Positions 23,313 to 34,460 are shown, counted from the first letter of the stretch. The stretch: 64,000 nt of DNA from Brachycybe producta (GCA_036925085.1 JAUPFP010000031.1:2046001-2110000), one strand, 5' to 3'. The notes: a model not told the origin generated them from the letters alone. Translations and numbers: made by a program.

Positions 23313-25324
23313 AAGCGAGAGAGAGAGAGAGACAGTGTAAACATATAAGTGACTCGAATGACACACAACCTGAATCTGACATAATACAAAAAAAACACCA
23401 TAAAAACAATAGGTTTTTCTAAACTCAATTCGATTACGTCACTATCACACGTATATGTTTACGCTTTCGTTTAACGTCCGCAAGCGTCAGTAAATGACGT
23501 CACACATGCTCCTAAGATACAAAAATAACTAAAGTGGCCCTCGTATTATGCAAAGTGGCCCACTTTAGGGTTTAAAGTGCACAATAAATGACGGAAAACT
23601 CTTTTATTTCTAGAGGTGGAACGAATCCTAAATTTTCTCGAATCCGATTCCCAAACGGTTCTCGAATCCGTCGAATTCTTCAAATATAAGAATCCTATAT
23701 TATTCATTAAGAAGATACAAATAAATGAAATATTAAATTATTAATTAATAATAAAAAAGTGTGGCACTCGGGGTCGACACAAGGTGATGATATTGGTGAT
23801 CCCCGGATACCACCGAAATTGCAACAATCGCCGGGTTTTTTCTTAGTGAACGCTTCTAATGGACGTCAATGGAGTTGAAACTAATTTTAACCAAACTTTT
23901 TAACAATTTTTTTAAAGTTAAGATTCGAGGATTCGAAAAAAACGAAAAAAGCGTGAAGATTCGAGTTTTCAAATCTCGAATATTTTTCAGGATCTTTTCA
24001 GGAATCCGTACTTATTTCGAAACAACTTAAGAAATGATTTTACGATTTATTCGAAACTAGAAGATAATTTTCATGACGATATCTTTTAAAATAAACTTTT
24101 CCAAGTCGTTTTCATGTTCCAGAAAAAAACTGTAATAATTCACATTTTAATTTTCCAAAATTTCATGAAAAAGTTTATTTTAAAAGATATTGTCATGAAA
24201 ATTATCAAATTAACTTCATTTCGTTTCTTCATAAAATTTTGATGACGATATCGTTTAAAATAAACTTTTTAAAACTTATTTAAACTTTTTTGTTAAACGA
24301 AAACGACTTAAAAAGTTTATTTTAAAAGATATCGTCATGAAAATTATCAAAAAAAAATTTCAACATTTTTTCGTAAAAACATTTTCTTCATAAAATTTTG
24401 ATGACGATATCGTTTAAAATAAACTTTTTAAGTCGTTTTCGTTTTATAAAAACTGCAAAAATTCGCTTTTTAAGTTTCTAAACTGTCATAAAAAGTTTAT
24501 TTTAAAAGATATAATCGTTCAAATTACAACAAACAACTTTTATTACTCTTCTATTATCGAAGAAGAAAAAATCGTAAACGATTTACGGTGTATGACGTCA
24601 ATACTCCTTTATTAAGGGTCCAAATTCAAGAAAGAAACTTGGCACGTATTAACTTCGACTTGAACTCTCTAAACAAGGTTCCAACAAAGATGAACACTCA
24701 GTTTTATACTGAGTATACCCTATTCTAAATAAAGAATTTTCTGCGTTGAAACCCCGTTAAAGAGAGTTCAATTGTCAAGTTAGATTCTTGAATTTGGACC
24801 TCATACAGTAGTGACGTCACAGCAAGTATTTAATTTTTGTGACGTCACTATTCCGTATTGCCGTCCGTTAACTTATTTAGATAAGCAGTGCTTGCGGATT
24901 GTTACCGTTACCGCTATTGAAAAGAGCACAAAAAAATAAGCGCGCTCGCGCACAGAAAGAGCGGTCGCGTATAGAAACCTATGTTAGAAATTTAGAAAAC
25001 AGTGAGCGTTCTCGAGCGCTGAATAAAAGAACGTGCCTTCTTGTATTTTTTCATCTTGTCCCTGATGGTTTTCACGTATTTCGGATCCGAATTAGCTTTT
25101 GCCACGTAAGTTCTCATCAGGAATAAGTCTCTAAACATACCGCAACCTAAACAACCGCCTAAAGTCATCCAATGTATAAATGCATGACGATCACGTCTCA
25201 GATAAAACAGATGCAATCCGAAGATGCCGCCGATGAACCAACACAGATAAGCGATCCACGTGGATTTCCCCTTCTTTTTCTTCTTCTTATCGTTCGATCC
25301 GTCGACCGAATCCATTTCTTTCAT
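19447..25324 (-). CDS. DNAJC22: DNAJC22 (multi-pass membrane J-domain protein)
   Basis: Exons in coding order are 25324-25037, 21738-21585, 21523-21289, 21124-21022, 19928-19767 and 19653-19447. They sum to 1149 nt, a 382-residue protein; human DNAJC22 has 341. The N-terminus is a lysine-rich stretch followed by STWIAYLCWFIGGIFGLHLF and a second hydrophobic segment (TM2-like start typical of the family). Further membrane segments come from QLSIGYIFGVLYW, SGFFALVLSYT, FTSFVAATAF and RRVLILSFCGFVVLALV. SYEQIKSAYRDFRNFY and GWEKVFDQVYDQMDYSQEDKA precede a C-terminal J domain, VLGVTSNASKADIVSRW with the HPD motif in KEWHPDKHRD. HPD stimulates Hsp70 ATPase; the Drosophila homologue wurst acts in clathrin-mediated endocytosis. 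The start at MKEMDS is the first in-frame ATG. Intron 1 appears to use a GC donor (AAG|GCACGT) with acceptor TTTAG|CCTCC. Confidence 0.93.
19985..20900. mobile_element. Family A MITE cluster in DNAJC22 intron 4
   Basis: Three copies (about 19990-20400, 20400-20650, 20650-20900) with ACAAACTAGAAGG or GAAACTAGAAGGGTAG ends, inverted TTTATTTTGAAAGATATCAA arms and closing CCCTTCTAGTTTCTAAAA halves. Confidence 0.8.
21838..22268. repeat. Minisatellite, about 30-bp unit
   Basis: Roughly fourteen units of GTTACTTTTTGTAACTTCTA followed by CAACAGTTGCA or CAACAATTGAA. Each unit contains a short palindrome, AGTTACTTTTTGTAACTT. It lies just upstream of exon 2 in DNAJC22 intron 1. Confidence 0.9.
22743..23338 (+). 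repeat. 600-bp GA-rich polypurine tract
   Basis: An almost pure purine strand of GAGAGA with AAAGAGAGGGAAAGAGAG, AACGAGTGAGAG and GCGAGAGAGA interruptions that recur in a higher-order pattern of about 140 bp. The long Ser-Leu-Phe and Arg-Glu open frames on both strands are products of the simple repeat, not genes. Located in DNAJC22 intron 1. Confidence 0.95.
23613..24015 (+). repeat. Family E interspersed repeat
   Basis: Begins TAGAGGTGGAACGAATCC, carries an AT-rich ATTAATTAATAATAAAAAAG stretch, then the shared core GATCCCCGGATACCACCGAA and GACGTCAATGGAGTTG, and ends in GATTCGAG/ATCTCGAAT sequence. Confidence 0.75.
24030..24530. repeat. Array of AAGTTTATTTTAAAAGATAT foldbacks
   Basis: Alternating inverted arms: GACGATATC(T/G)TTTAAAATAA and AAGTTTATTTTAAAAGATAT, three to four arms of each orientation. 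They are related to the inner arms of family A but lack its CTTCTAG ends. Confidence 0.7.
24610..24800. repeat. Family F repeat
   Basis: An inverted pair: GGGTCCAAATTCAAGAAAGA...TTGAACTCTCTAAACAAGG on the left and GTTAAAGAGAGTTCAA...ATTCTTGAATTTGGACC on the right. Confidence 0.65.
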
Positions 25325-26329
25325 ACTTTCATTCGCGACCAAACTTTTTTTTTTAGTCGTAACTAGAAAAGTTTTCAGCCGGCGTCCAACAGTGTAAACA
25401 TTACCAACACCTGTTGCCTCTAAGCTTGACAGAAGCAGCACATGTCACAAAGCGGCTCTTGTTGTGCTGCATATTTAATCAGCCAATCACAACGCTCGAA
25501 ATATCATTTCTTTGTACAGGGCACCGTATAGGGAAAGATTCCAGTATAGGGGGGGGTCCTATATACGTGATGACGTCATGAATTCGATTTGTCAATGAAT
25601 TTGTGACGTCACCGCTCAATGTTACCTGTCTTAAAGTGTGCCGCAATAATACTGTCTATGGAAGGTCAACAAATGGCGTTCGCTACGAGGTTGCTCTTTG
25701 TGTTTGTGTATGAGTAGCAATGTGTTAAGAGAGCGCTGACGAAGAGCTAAACATTACTCCTCACAACTTTCAATGATGCGGTGTAAACAATTTCAAATTT
25801 TAATTAAACTAAAAATAAATAACTACTGCATTCTTTTATTAAAAAAAAATAAAGATTACGAGAGGTACACCACTAGAATGTGTAGATTATTTTTGGTTTG
25901 ATGTCATTTTGTTGTATTTTGACTCTTTCTTAAGTTATTTCAATTTTTACATAACAAAAGCTAAAATGTAATTACAGGGTTGCACAACTCAAATGGCCAA
26001 CAAATGGCGGCTGCCCAACAGTGTCGTAACTTGTACTGTTTTATGCTGGATGACGTCACTTCTTACTATTATGCTCCGGCTAACTATACCCTAATAATTT
26101 GAGACGGTAACGTTACGAAAAAGCCTAAAACGAGTCAAGAAAAGTTTTTTTAGTAGATACTAACAAGGACATATTAATTTAATTTCCATTCAAAGCTATT
26201 TGACGTCATATATCGCTCTTACGTCTTAACGTTGCTTTCTCATTTAATAAAGTTATAAGTAACCATAGCATCATGTCCCGTTATCGTTGGTTTCTTTTTT
26301 TAAATGTCAGATTTAGTCCTTTTTAAAAC

Positions 26330-26650
26330 TTATAAAATGTGTATTTTGAAAGATATCATCATGAAAATTTAACACATTAAACAAATAGTCAACTTTATTA
26401 ACAAACTTTAAAATTTAAATTTTTTCTGATGTTATTGTTAAAAATAAACTTTCATTCAATTTTTATAATTTTTTTTTAATCTGCTGAAAAAAAGTTTATT
26501 TTTAACGATTTAATCATCAAATATTTATATTTAAAAGTTTGTTAACAAAGTTGACTATTTATTGATTGTGTTAAAAGTATTTTCATGCTGATATCTTTCA
26601 AAATAAACTTTTTATAACAGTTTTAAAAAGGACTAAAATCTGACAAATCT
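26330..26650. mobile_element. Nested foldback repeat
   Basis: Outer arms AGATTTAGTCCTTTTTAAAA ... TTTTAAAAAGGACTAAAATC and inner arms AAACTTTAAAATTTAAATTT / ATTTATATTTAAAAGTTTG. AAAATAAACTTTTTATAA also occurs, linking it to the family A inner arms. Confidence 0.65.
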
Positions 26651-26879
26651 TACAAAGTTGACTATTCTAACAATTTTCTAAATAATAACTAAAATTGTTA
26701 CTCTTTTTAAAATTGAGTATTTTCTTGTTCAAAGTTAATGGCAGTTAATGCACACACACTTAAGTGGTTTCAAAAATTACGAAAAATATTTTTATTATAT
26801 TGAATAAAAAATTATACACAAAATATTACTTTTATTAAAAAAAAATCCATTCAATGGAATTTCATCAAGAAAATTATTA

Positions 26880-27355
26880 TGTTTATTTTAAAGGTGTAAA
26901 CGCACCTTTCTCGAACTCTCGTTATTTTGTCTTTCAGAAGAGCAAAATAAAGAGAAACTAGAAAGTATTTTTAGAAACTAGAAGGGTAGCTCAATCACTT
27001 AATAGTAATTTTCATGTTTGACATATTTCAAAATAAACTTTTTACAGACAAAATTTAAAAAAAAATATCGTTTATTTAAAGTTGTGTCATTTTCAACCTA
27101 TAACATTGAAAAGCTTATTTTAAAAGATAATATCAACATGAAAATACCCTAAAGTGATTGAGCTACCCTTCTAGTTTCTAAGGGTCTTAACATACGGGTA
27201 TTTTTCTTGTTTGTTATCTTTCAAAATAAACTTTTTATGTCAGTTTGAATATTAGCAAAACATTAATTATACAATATTTTTAAAATTTTTGTCTCTAAAA
27301 AGTTTATTTTGAAAGATTACTATTAAGTGATTCAGCTACTCTTCTAGTTTCTAAT
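26880..27355. mobile_element. Family A MITEs, one full copy and one partial copy
   Basis: The first copy (about 26885-27180) has GTGTAAACGCACCT..., GAAACTAGAAGGGTAGCTCA and CTACCCTTCTAGTTTCTAAG. The second (27180-27355) repeats the inner arms and ends CTACTCTTCTAGTTTCTAAT. Confidence 0.75.
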
Positions 27356-27658
27356 ACCTTGTACACACATGAGTTAAATGAATTCAAATTAAATGTGTTT
27401 AGGTGAATTATACGGAATCCAGTTAAGGACATGAACACCAAATAAAAATTCACTTTTATTATTAATATTTTAAAATTGAAATACTAAATCAATATTTTGT
27501 CAATATCGTTTATATATTTAAGTATTAACTCAATATTTTCAGATTATTAACTGAATAAATTGAATTCGATATATTGTTTGTTTTGTCCTTCACAGGGCTC
27601 TGTAGAACACGTTTATTATTTAAATGCATTTAAATTATCAGATATGTACTAGGTATTA
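27352..27658. mobile_element. Family D palindromic MITE
   Basis: Ends TAATACCTTGTACACACATG and, inverted, TCAGATATGTACTAGGTATTA. Shared interior: GAATTATACGGAATCCAG, AATATTTTAAAATTGAAATA and CACAGGGCTCTGTAGAACAC. Two more copies lie at 61449-62150. Confidence 0.8.
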
Positions 27659-27689
27659 GGGTCTTTTCACACGAACCACTTTTTTTTTA

Positions 27690-27890
27690 CTTTAAAGAGT
27701 ATTTTCATGTTGTTATCTTTCAAAATAAACTTTTTATGTCAGTGTAAAAATTAGCCGAACCTTAATCATGCGATATTTTTTAAATTGTTGTCAATAAAAA
27801 GTTTATTTTGAAGAATATCATTCACCCTTCTTGTTTCTTTGCTTTCTAAATATAGAAATAATTATCAAGAGTTCAAAAAATCAGCTGTTC
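27690..27890. mobile_element. Partial family A MITE
   Basis: Contains TTTTCATGTTGTTATCTTTC, AAATAAACTTTTTATGTCAG and AAAAGTTTATTTTGAAGAAT, then CACCCTTCTTGTTTC. One end is lost. Confidence 0.6.
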
Positions 27891-28006
27891 ATAAAATATC
27901 TTTTAAAATAAACAAAATTTTGTTATTTTTTTTAAAATTTTGTTTGATAAAATTTAAAATAATAATAATACTGTCAGAAAAAAATATTGAAAAATACAAA
28001 ATTTGA

Positions 28007-31000
28007 TTAAATACTTGAATTGATAAATTCTTCAAAATACTTGTCATCATCATCATCATCGTCATCATAATCGTCAACATTATAATTAAGAAAGGAATCT
28101 AATTCGAAACATCGATCATTCGGATAGTTTCGATATTCGAAATCGATTGGTCCTAAAAAAAAAAGATGACAAATATGAAAAATAATAATATGCATAATTA
28201 AAATTAAACTTTAAAATGACGTAATTTTGTTAAAAATTAAAAAAAAAAGTTAAAAACCGACCGATTTCAAATGCTGAGCTCTCTGTTAAGTTAAGTGTTG
28301 TTTGCGGTTGCGGTGGTTCCGCAAGTTCCATATCAAAAATATCATTTGTTGGATAAAAAACGCAAGGATTGAAATTATTCCTGAAGAAAAAACAAAATTA
28401 AAGAAACATTAATTTGCATAAATTAAGGAGTAATTATTTATTATATGTAAATGAAGAGGAGAACAATCGAACCGAACTATTATTTTTCTCGGAATCAGAC
28501 ATTACGAAATTGAAAAACTTTTAAAAACTAGAAGAGTAAATAAAAATCACTAAAAGAATATTTTCACGTTTAATTGAAATCTTTTTTTTTAGATTATTTT
28601 CTACCTTTTTTGAGAATCAACATTAAGAGTAAATGTTAAAGATTTAAACTGGTTTAGAAACTAGAAGAGTAAATGTTGAAGATTTAAAATGGTTTAGAAA
28701 CTAGAAGTGTAAATGAAGATTTATAATTGTTTAGAAATTAGAAAGAGTAGATGAAAAAGATGTAAACTGGTTTAGAAACTAGAAGAGTAAATGAAGATTT
28801 AAAATTTTTTTAGAAACTAGAAGAGTAAATGAAAAAGATTTAGAATGGTTTAACTAGAAGAGTAAATGAAGATTTAAAATGGTTTAGAAACTAGAAGAGT
28901 AGATGTTGAAGATTTAAAACGGTTTACAAACTAGAAGTGTAAATGAAGATTTAAAATGATTTATAAACTAGAAGTGTAAATGAAAAAGATTTAGAATGGT
29001 TTAGAAACTAGAAGTGTAAATGAAGATTTAAAATGATTTAGAAACTAGAAAAGTAAATGAAAAAGATTTAAAATGGTTTAGAAACTAGAAAAGTAAATGA
29101 AAAAGATTTAAAATGGTTTAGAAACTTGAAGTGTAAATGAATTTCTTAAGAAAATTTTCATTTTGACATCTTTTAAAGACATGTCGATGATTTTCTAGCC
29201 TTTATGAAGTCATAATTTTAAAAAAATAACTTTTTATAATATTTTCGATCTTTTAAGAAATAACAGTTGAAAACTAAAATGAAGAATTTGAAATTGCAAT
29301 AAAAAAGTTTATTTTGAAAGATGTCAGACATCCTAAAATGATTTTTTTTTTACATTTCTAGTTTCTAAAACACTTTCAATTTCTTCTGAAAAACAGACTT
29401 TTCAGAATTTTATTAGGATTGTCTCTTTCTCATTTGCATATTTTGCAAATGGCTACTTTGTACAAATAAAAAAAATACCAGCTTTGATCATCTTCAGTTG
29501 AAATCTGATTCCATAAACGTGGACTTCCTCCATCATGGCTACTACTGGAATACGATTCGGATCCACTGCATCCGGTCGAATTAAGTCTCGTTAAACCTGA
29601 ACAGATAATTTTATTCCATTCATTAATAATTATCACTAAAGAGCGGATTTTTATGCAAAATACAATTAATAATTTAATGTTAACTTACCTGAATGAATAT
29701 CAGGTATCTGATGTTGATCTTTCTTTTTTAATGGTTTTGGTGGACCAACAGTTACAGTTACTCCTTTGTTTCCACGAACCTTAAGTTTCAATTTGAAATA
29801 TTTATTTAATAAGGGTCGGATTTGTATGCAAATGTCAAGCAAATGTTTCTCAATCTGTGGCTCAAGAGCCAATTGTGAAGTAACAAATCTCCTTTTAGAG
29901 ATCAACCAACAATTATGGTTTTTTTTTAAATAAAAAACACTGGTTAGAGGTTAGAACTCTTAGTTGACCACTAATAGTAGGTTAGTAACCAGACATCATA
30001 TCCTCTAACCAACCTTTTTGATTTGAAAAAAACTTAATTGCAGTTGCTCTAATGATGATTATATTTATTTCACAATTGGCACTTGGGGCCACAGGATTGA
30101 GAAACATTTCCTTGATATTTGCATAAAAATCCGATTCCAATTAATTACCCTTTTCTTTGCTTGTTGTTCAGTGGATCCGTGATTTTTCACGTGTTTTCTT
30201 AAGGAACTGGGGTCAGTGTACCGTTTAGTACATCCCGAGATTTGACAAGCATAAGGTTTCTGAAACATTAAAAGAATAGAAAAAGGGTTAAAGGAAACCA
30301 AAATTGGCGTTTCTAGTATTTATAATGTCTTATCAACAATTATTTTTTCAAGGATTTAATTCCATTTATTTCCTTTAAGAGGCTAAGAGCATGAATTAGA
30401 CTCAGAGGCCCACATAATGGCCATTGTTTATACGAGGCCTGGCCTATCCCTTTGGGCCTGGTGGGCTACATGGGTCTAGTGGGTATTATTTTCCTGGTGG
30501 GCTTTTATAAAAGCTCAGCCCGTGGGCATTATGGGTCTTGATAGGATTTGTGGGCCACAGGGACTTGATGCAGACCTTGCAGAGAGTGTTCCAGTGAGAT
30601 TCCGACTAGAAAGTCAAGTGGAAACTTACCGTATCCAAATGGGTCCTTTGGTGTTTTGCACGGTCCGAAGAATTACTGAATGCTTTTGTGCACGTTGTAT
30701 ATTGGCAATGGTAAGGTCTTTCACCCGTGTGAGATCGCAAGTGAATTTTAAGGTTTTCTAAACGGGAAAACGCTTTTCCGCAACTTTTAAACTAGAAAAG
30801 TAAAAAAAAACATATCAAGAAAATATAAAAATCAACATTTGTGAATAAAATTTGATATGAAACGCCTCTCTTGAAAAGTGTTTTAGAAACTAGAATGGTA
30901 GCTCAATCACTTGAAGAGAATTTTCATTCTGATATCTTTCAAAATAAGCTTTTTTATGTTAAGTTTGAAAACGACCCAATTATAATTTTTGTCTGTAAAA

Positions 31001-33948
31001 AGTTTATTTTGAAAGATGAATCAACATGAAAATTATCTTTAAGTGATTGATCTACACTCTTCTAGTTTCTAAAACACTTTCAAGTTTTCTATTAATTTTG
31101 CTTCTGAAAGACGTTCCCCTTGAAAGGGAGCGTCGTTTCCATTTTAAAACCAACTTAATTAACTTTTTGATATAAAAATTCTCACGAACATTTGAAATGT
31201 TTATATTTTAATACAAACAGGTTCTTAACTAAAATCTCAACATGTGTTAACATTTAATTTAACTACAAATCTTAACTGTTTTCTAGTTGTGGCGCCTGAA
31301 TTGTTGATAATAAAAAATATGAAAGCAATTAATAAAGAGTAGAAAAAACCACCAGATGTAAAAATAAATTTCAAATGGGTTTCAAAGGGGTTTTGGGCTT
31401 CTCCAAAAAAAAAAAAACAGTTCTCACTGTTTTAAAATTTAAAATAATAAACATTGAACAATTGAAAACATTAATTAACCCTTCACCTCCTTCTCCCTTA
31501 TTTAGGGGTGGGCCCCTTTAAGTGATTGATGGGTCCCTCAATCACTTATTTGGTCATTTTTTTTGCTTATTCTTGGATTTCACATGTTGAAATTGATTTA
31601 GAAAGATATTTTACTTCAATTTTTTAAGAAACTTAACTCAACTTTTTAAGAAACTTAACTCAACTTTTTAAGAAACTTAACTTAACTTTTTAAGAAACTT
31701 AACTTAACTTTTTAAGAAACTTAACTCAACTTTTTAAGAAACTTAACTCAACTTTTTAAGAAACTTAACTCAACTTTTTAAGAAACTTAACTCAACTTTT
31801 TAAGAAACTTAACTCAACTTTTTAAGAAACTTCACTCAACTTTTTAAGAAACTTCACTCAACTTTTTAAGAAACTTCACTCAACTTTTTAAGAAACTTCA
31901 CTCAACTTCTAAAGAAACTTCACTCAACTTCTAAAGAAACTAAACTCAACTTTTTAAGAAACTTAGTCAACTTTTTAAGAAACTTACTCAACTTCTTAAG
32001 AAACTTAGTCAACTTTTTAAGAAACTTACTCAACTTCTTAAGAAACTTAACTCAACTTTTTAAGAAACTTAACTCAACTTTTTTAGAAACTTAACTTTTT
32101 AATAAGCTCTAAGCTTTGTTTCTGAAACTGCAAAAATAACCAAGAGTTCAAAATTCAGCTGTTCATAAACCCATCTTAAATGCGTTCACAGCCGAGCGAC
32201 TTTTAGTGGTCGAGTCATAGTTAGTTTAGTCGAATGAATTAACTCTAAAAAGTCCATCTCGACCACTAAAAATCGTTCGTCTGTGAACGGCCTTAAGGAT
32301 TGGAACACACAGACGATTCTTGGAACACTTTTCGACTACAAAATGAAGTCAAAAGGGGTTGGCTGTGGTTGCAATGTATTTTCTATGAAGAGACCCTTAA
32401 GTGGTCGGTTTTGACGACAACCCGACTTCATTTTGTATTCAAAAAGTCAAAGCTTCGACACATTGCTATTTCAATTCAATTTCAATTCAATCAAGCCACA
32501 AAAGTGGCTTAACGTGGCTTCCTTACCGTACACTTGTTGGGTTTCTCTCCCGAATGTACCCTCATGTGAATCAGTAGTTTGTATCGGGCGTTAAACGCTC
32601 TGTGGCGCCGTGGACATCCTTGCCAAAAACAAGTGAAATCATCTCCTTTCCTCTGATCAATATGCGACTTTTCGATGTGACGAACAAGTTCATCACGATC
32701 CAAACAGACAGCCGAACAATCAATCCACTTACAAATATTGTCATGTGGTGGTGATGTCCGATTATTCTGATGGACAATCGGAGGATCTGTAACGAAAACT
32801 TCATCTTCCGATATTAAAGTGGCGGCAGTGCCGCAAGTGTCAAACTCCGGCATGCCGTCGAAACTTTGCAAAAGTTCATCATCGTTCAGATCATAAGCAA
32901 TATACTCAGACACAGATGGTGTCTCTGATACATATTCTGAACACCTTGATACCACATTATCTGAGATCTGATATACCGATTTGATATCGTAACTATCTGG
33001 TATAGTTGAAGTGCCGCTAATAAAAAGATCTTGTTCGTACTGTTGCAATAAATTCTGAGGCATAACTATATGATTCTGAAAGGAATTCGTATTGTCGGTG
33101 AGATGGAAATCTTCCAAGTACTTCAGATTTTGACATTCCGATGCGTTCACGTCGGTATCGTTCGATGATGATGTTTCCGTACTTGCACTGTACTGCGCAA
33201 AGTCTTCGTTAACATTCTGTTTGTTTAAATAGACATTATGGCAGTCTGTCAGTTCTGGAATGTTTAGTGGCACGCATTGATGGTGGCCACTCTTACGAAC
33301 GGACAAATGTCCGTAACTTCCTCCACCTCCTCCTCCTTGTGTTTCCACTGAGGAACCACGAGATCCGTTTACGTAACCAACAAGTGACGTTGGAGAATTA
33401 CGAATAATGGTATTCAAATCAAAGTTTTCAGTTCGCTTTGATGTTCTCGAAACACAGTTCCCACTGTAGGTCACTGAAGAGTTAGGAACAGCAGAAGTCA
33501 AACATGCCGAACTCTTGATGGCCTGCATTGGTGCCAACAATGTCTCATACGTGGCCTGGTCGCTACCAGGAGGCATGTTTGTTTCTGTACCGTTGTACGT
33601 CGAAGGTTCCGTCGATTCGGAATCTCTGACATCAGAACACCAACTGATGTTGATGTTTATTGGCGGCACTGAACAGTAAGATGTCCAGTTGTTGGCAGTG
33701 TTTGAAAACTGCGAGGTTTTAAATTCTGGCGAGATAATACTGGACTTGCCACATTTTGTAGAATCACTACATCTAATAGAGACTGTCTCTGATGTCCATG
33801 GTGCTAAATTGGTGTCACTGGACAAATGACACTTTGTCAAAAGTCTTGACCTGTGTGAGGATTCTTGCAAAAAAGTATCAAAATGTGGCAAAGGCTGAAT
33901 CTGATGATTTTCTTTAGAAACTGACAACTTCATTCCATCTGCTGTCAT
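28007..33948 (-). CDS. GLIS: GLIS-family Kruppel-like zinc finger transcription factor
   Basis: Exons in coding order are 33948-32527, 30791-30630, 30259-30149, 29779-29689, 29596-29479, 28380-28262 and 28152-28007. Phases agree and give 722 residues. Residues 1-405, Ser/Thr/Asn-rich with a GGGGGG run, are the divergent N-terminal region. Five C2H2 fingers span about 406-555: CKWIDC...[22 protein letters not shown]...[54 protein letters not shown] and [31 protein letters not shown] and the finger order are diagnostic of GLIS rather than GLI or ZIC. GLIS proteins bind GC-rich promoter elements in the nucleus and, in vertebrates, act in kidney, pancreas and stem-cell programmes. The tail after the fingers is poorly conserved and ends in a run of eight Asp. 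An in-frame TAA lies just upstream of the chosen ATG. Confidence 0.93.
28620..29140. repeat. Tandem array derived from a family A end
   Basis: About twelve units of roughly 34-42 bp, each with GGTTTAGAAACTAGAAGAGT followed by AAATGAAAAAGATTTAAAAT. It lies in GLIS intron 5 beside a family A copy (about 29140-29400). Confidence 0.85.
29812..30147. mobile_element. Family C palindromic MITE in GLIS intron 3
   Basis: Left end AAGGGTCGGATTTGTATGC, right end GCATAAAAATCCGATTCC. The interior carries TTTCTCAATCTGTGGCTC and GGTTAGAGGTTAGAAC with inverted partners. It lies almost edge to edge between exons 3 and 4. Confidence 0.8.
30395..30560 (+). repeat. Family H repeat fragment
   Basis: GGGCCTGGTGGGCTACATGG, GTCTAGTGGG and GTGGGCTTTTATAAAAGCTC match, inverted, the longer CCCACTAGACCCATG-rich tract at 36370-36760. 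Located in GLIS intron 2. Confidence 0.55.
30870..31130. mobile_element. Family A MITE in GLIS intron 1
   Basis: GTTTTAGAAACTAGAATGGT on one side, CACTCTTCTAGTTTCTAAAA on the other, with inverted TTCAAAATAAGCTT / AAGTTTATTTTGAAAG arms. Confidence 0.75.
31613..32095 (+). repeat. Minisatellite, 22-bp unit
   Basis: About twenty-two units of CAACTTTTTAAGAAACTTAA with small changes (CTTCACT, TTCTTAAG). No spacers, so not CRISPR-like. In GLIS intron 1. Confidence 0.92.
32188..32297. mobile_element. Short foldback element
   Basis: The left arm GTTCACAGCCGAGCGACTTT with TAGTGGTCGAG pairs with the right arm CTCGACCACTAAAAATCGTT followed by GTCTGTGAACGGCC. About 110 bp in all. Confidence 0.7.
32296..32460. 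mobile_element. MITE with CACTTTTCGACTACAAAATG arms, copy 1
   Basis: Left arm ACACTTTTCGACTACAAAAT, then GGCTGTGGTTGCAATGTATT, then right arm TTCATTTTGTATTCAAAAAG. A second copy at about 34470-34650 shares GGACTGTGGTTGCAATGTAT and ATCATTTTGTAGTCGAAAAG. Confidence 0.7.
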
Positions 33949-34460
33949 TTCTAGTTTTTACTTTACAAATTCTCGAAGAAGTGTCTCGAGAATATTGTGG
34001 CCACAGTGGCACAACCATGGATGATGATGATGACGAGGACGTGTTAAGAGGGTGGAGTTAAAAAATGTACAACTTTTAAGAGGCGTTTTTTTTTTCAAGA
34101 GGTTTTTCTTAAGGGGGTGTAATGACATCAAGTTGTTCGTTTTGCACATAAACATGTCTGTCACAATTGCTTAAAAGACTCCTCAAATTTCGTCACACAT
34201 TCAGAGTGGAAAAGGGAAAATTTGGACTTGAGGGGAGGGTTGGAGGAGGAAGAGGATTAAACTCTAACAACATCAGTAACAGAGACATCATAACAAACAT
34301 CAGTGGGTCTGATTTACAGAGTCACAGTTACAATTATGTTTTTTTTCTTCTTCTAGTATTTTGCTATTAAAATTAAAGTTTACTAAGCTCAGCATGTTGT
34401 GAAGAATTAAGGGTGGTGAACTTTTCCAGAAGACACTTTTAGTGTTTTGTCTCTCGATGT
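33949..34460 (-). promoter_or_regulatory. Probable GLIS 5' untranslated / promoter region
   Basis: Directly upstream of the GLIS start codon. It is less AT-rich than the surroundings and free of recognised repeats until 34470. No core promoter motif can be assigned with confidence. Confidence 0.35.

Larger units (their letters stand above)
25325..28006. other. Intergenic, DNAJC22 5' side to GLIS 3' side
   Basis: Upstream of DNAJC22 are several TGACGTCA CRE-like octamers or near matches (about 25571, 25605, 26051 and 26204) and TGTGACGTCAC at about 25602, which may belong to its promoter. Further out are repeats listed separately. No exon was found. Confidence 0.4.

Noticed and set aside
22689..23428. 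Long Ser/Leu/Phe- and Arg/Glu-rich open frames on both strands
   Set aside because: They are translations of the GA/CT simple repeat in several frames at once and carry no protein signature.
25324..25441. Longer DNAJC22 N-terminus starting near 25441
   Set aside because: The only codon there is GTG; the first in-frame ATG is at 25324, and the upstream residues do not resemble the family.
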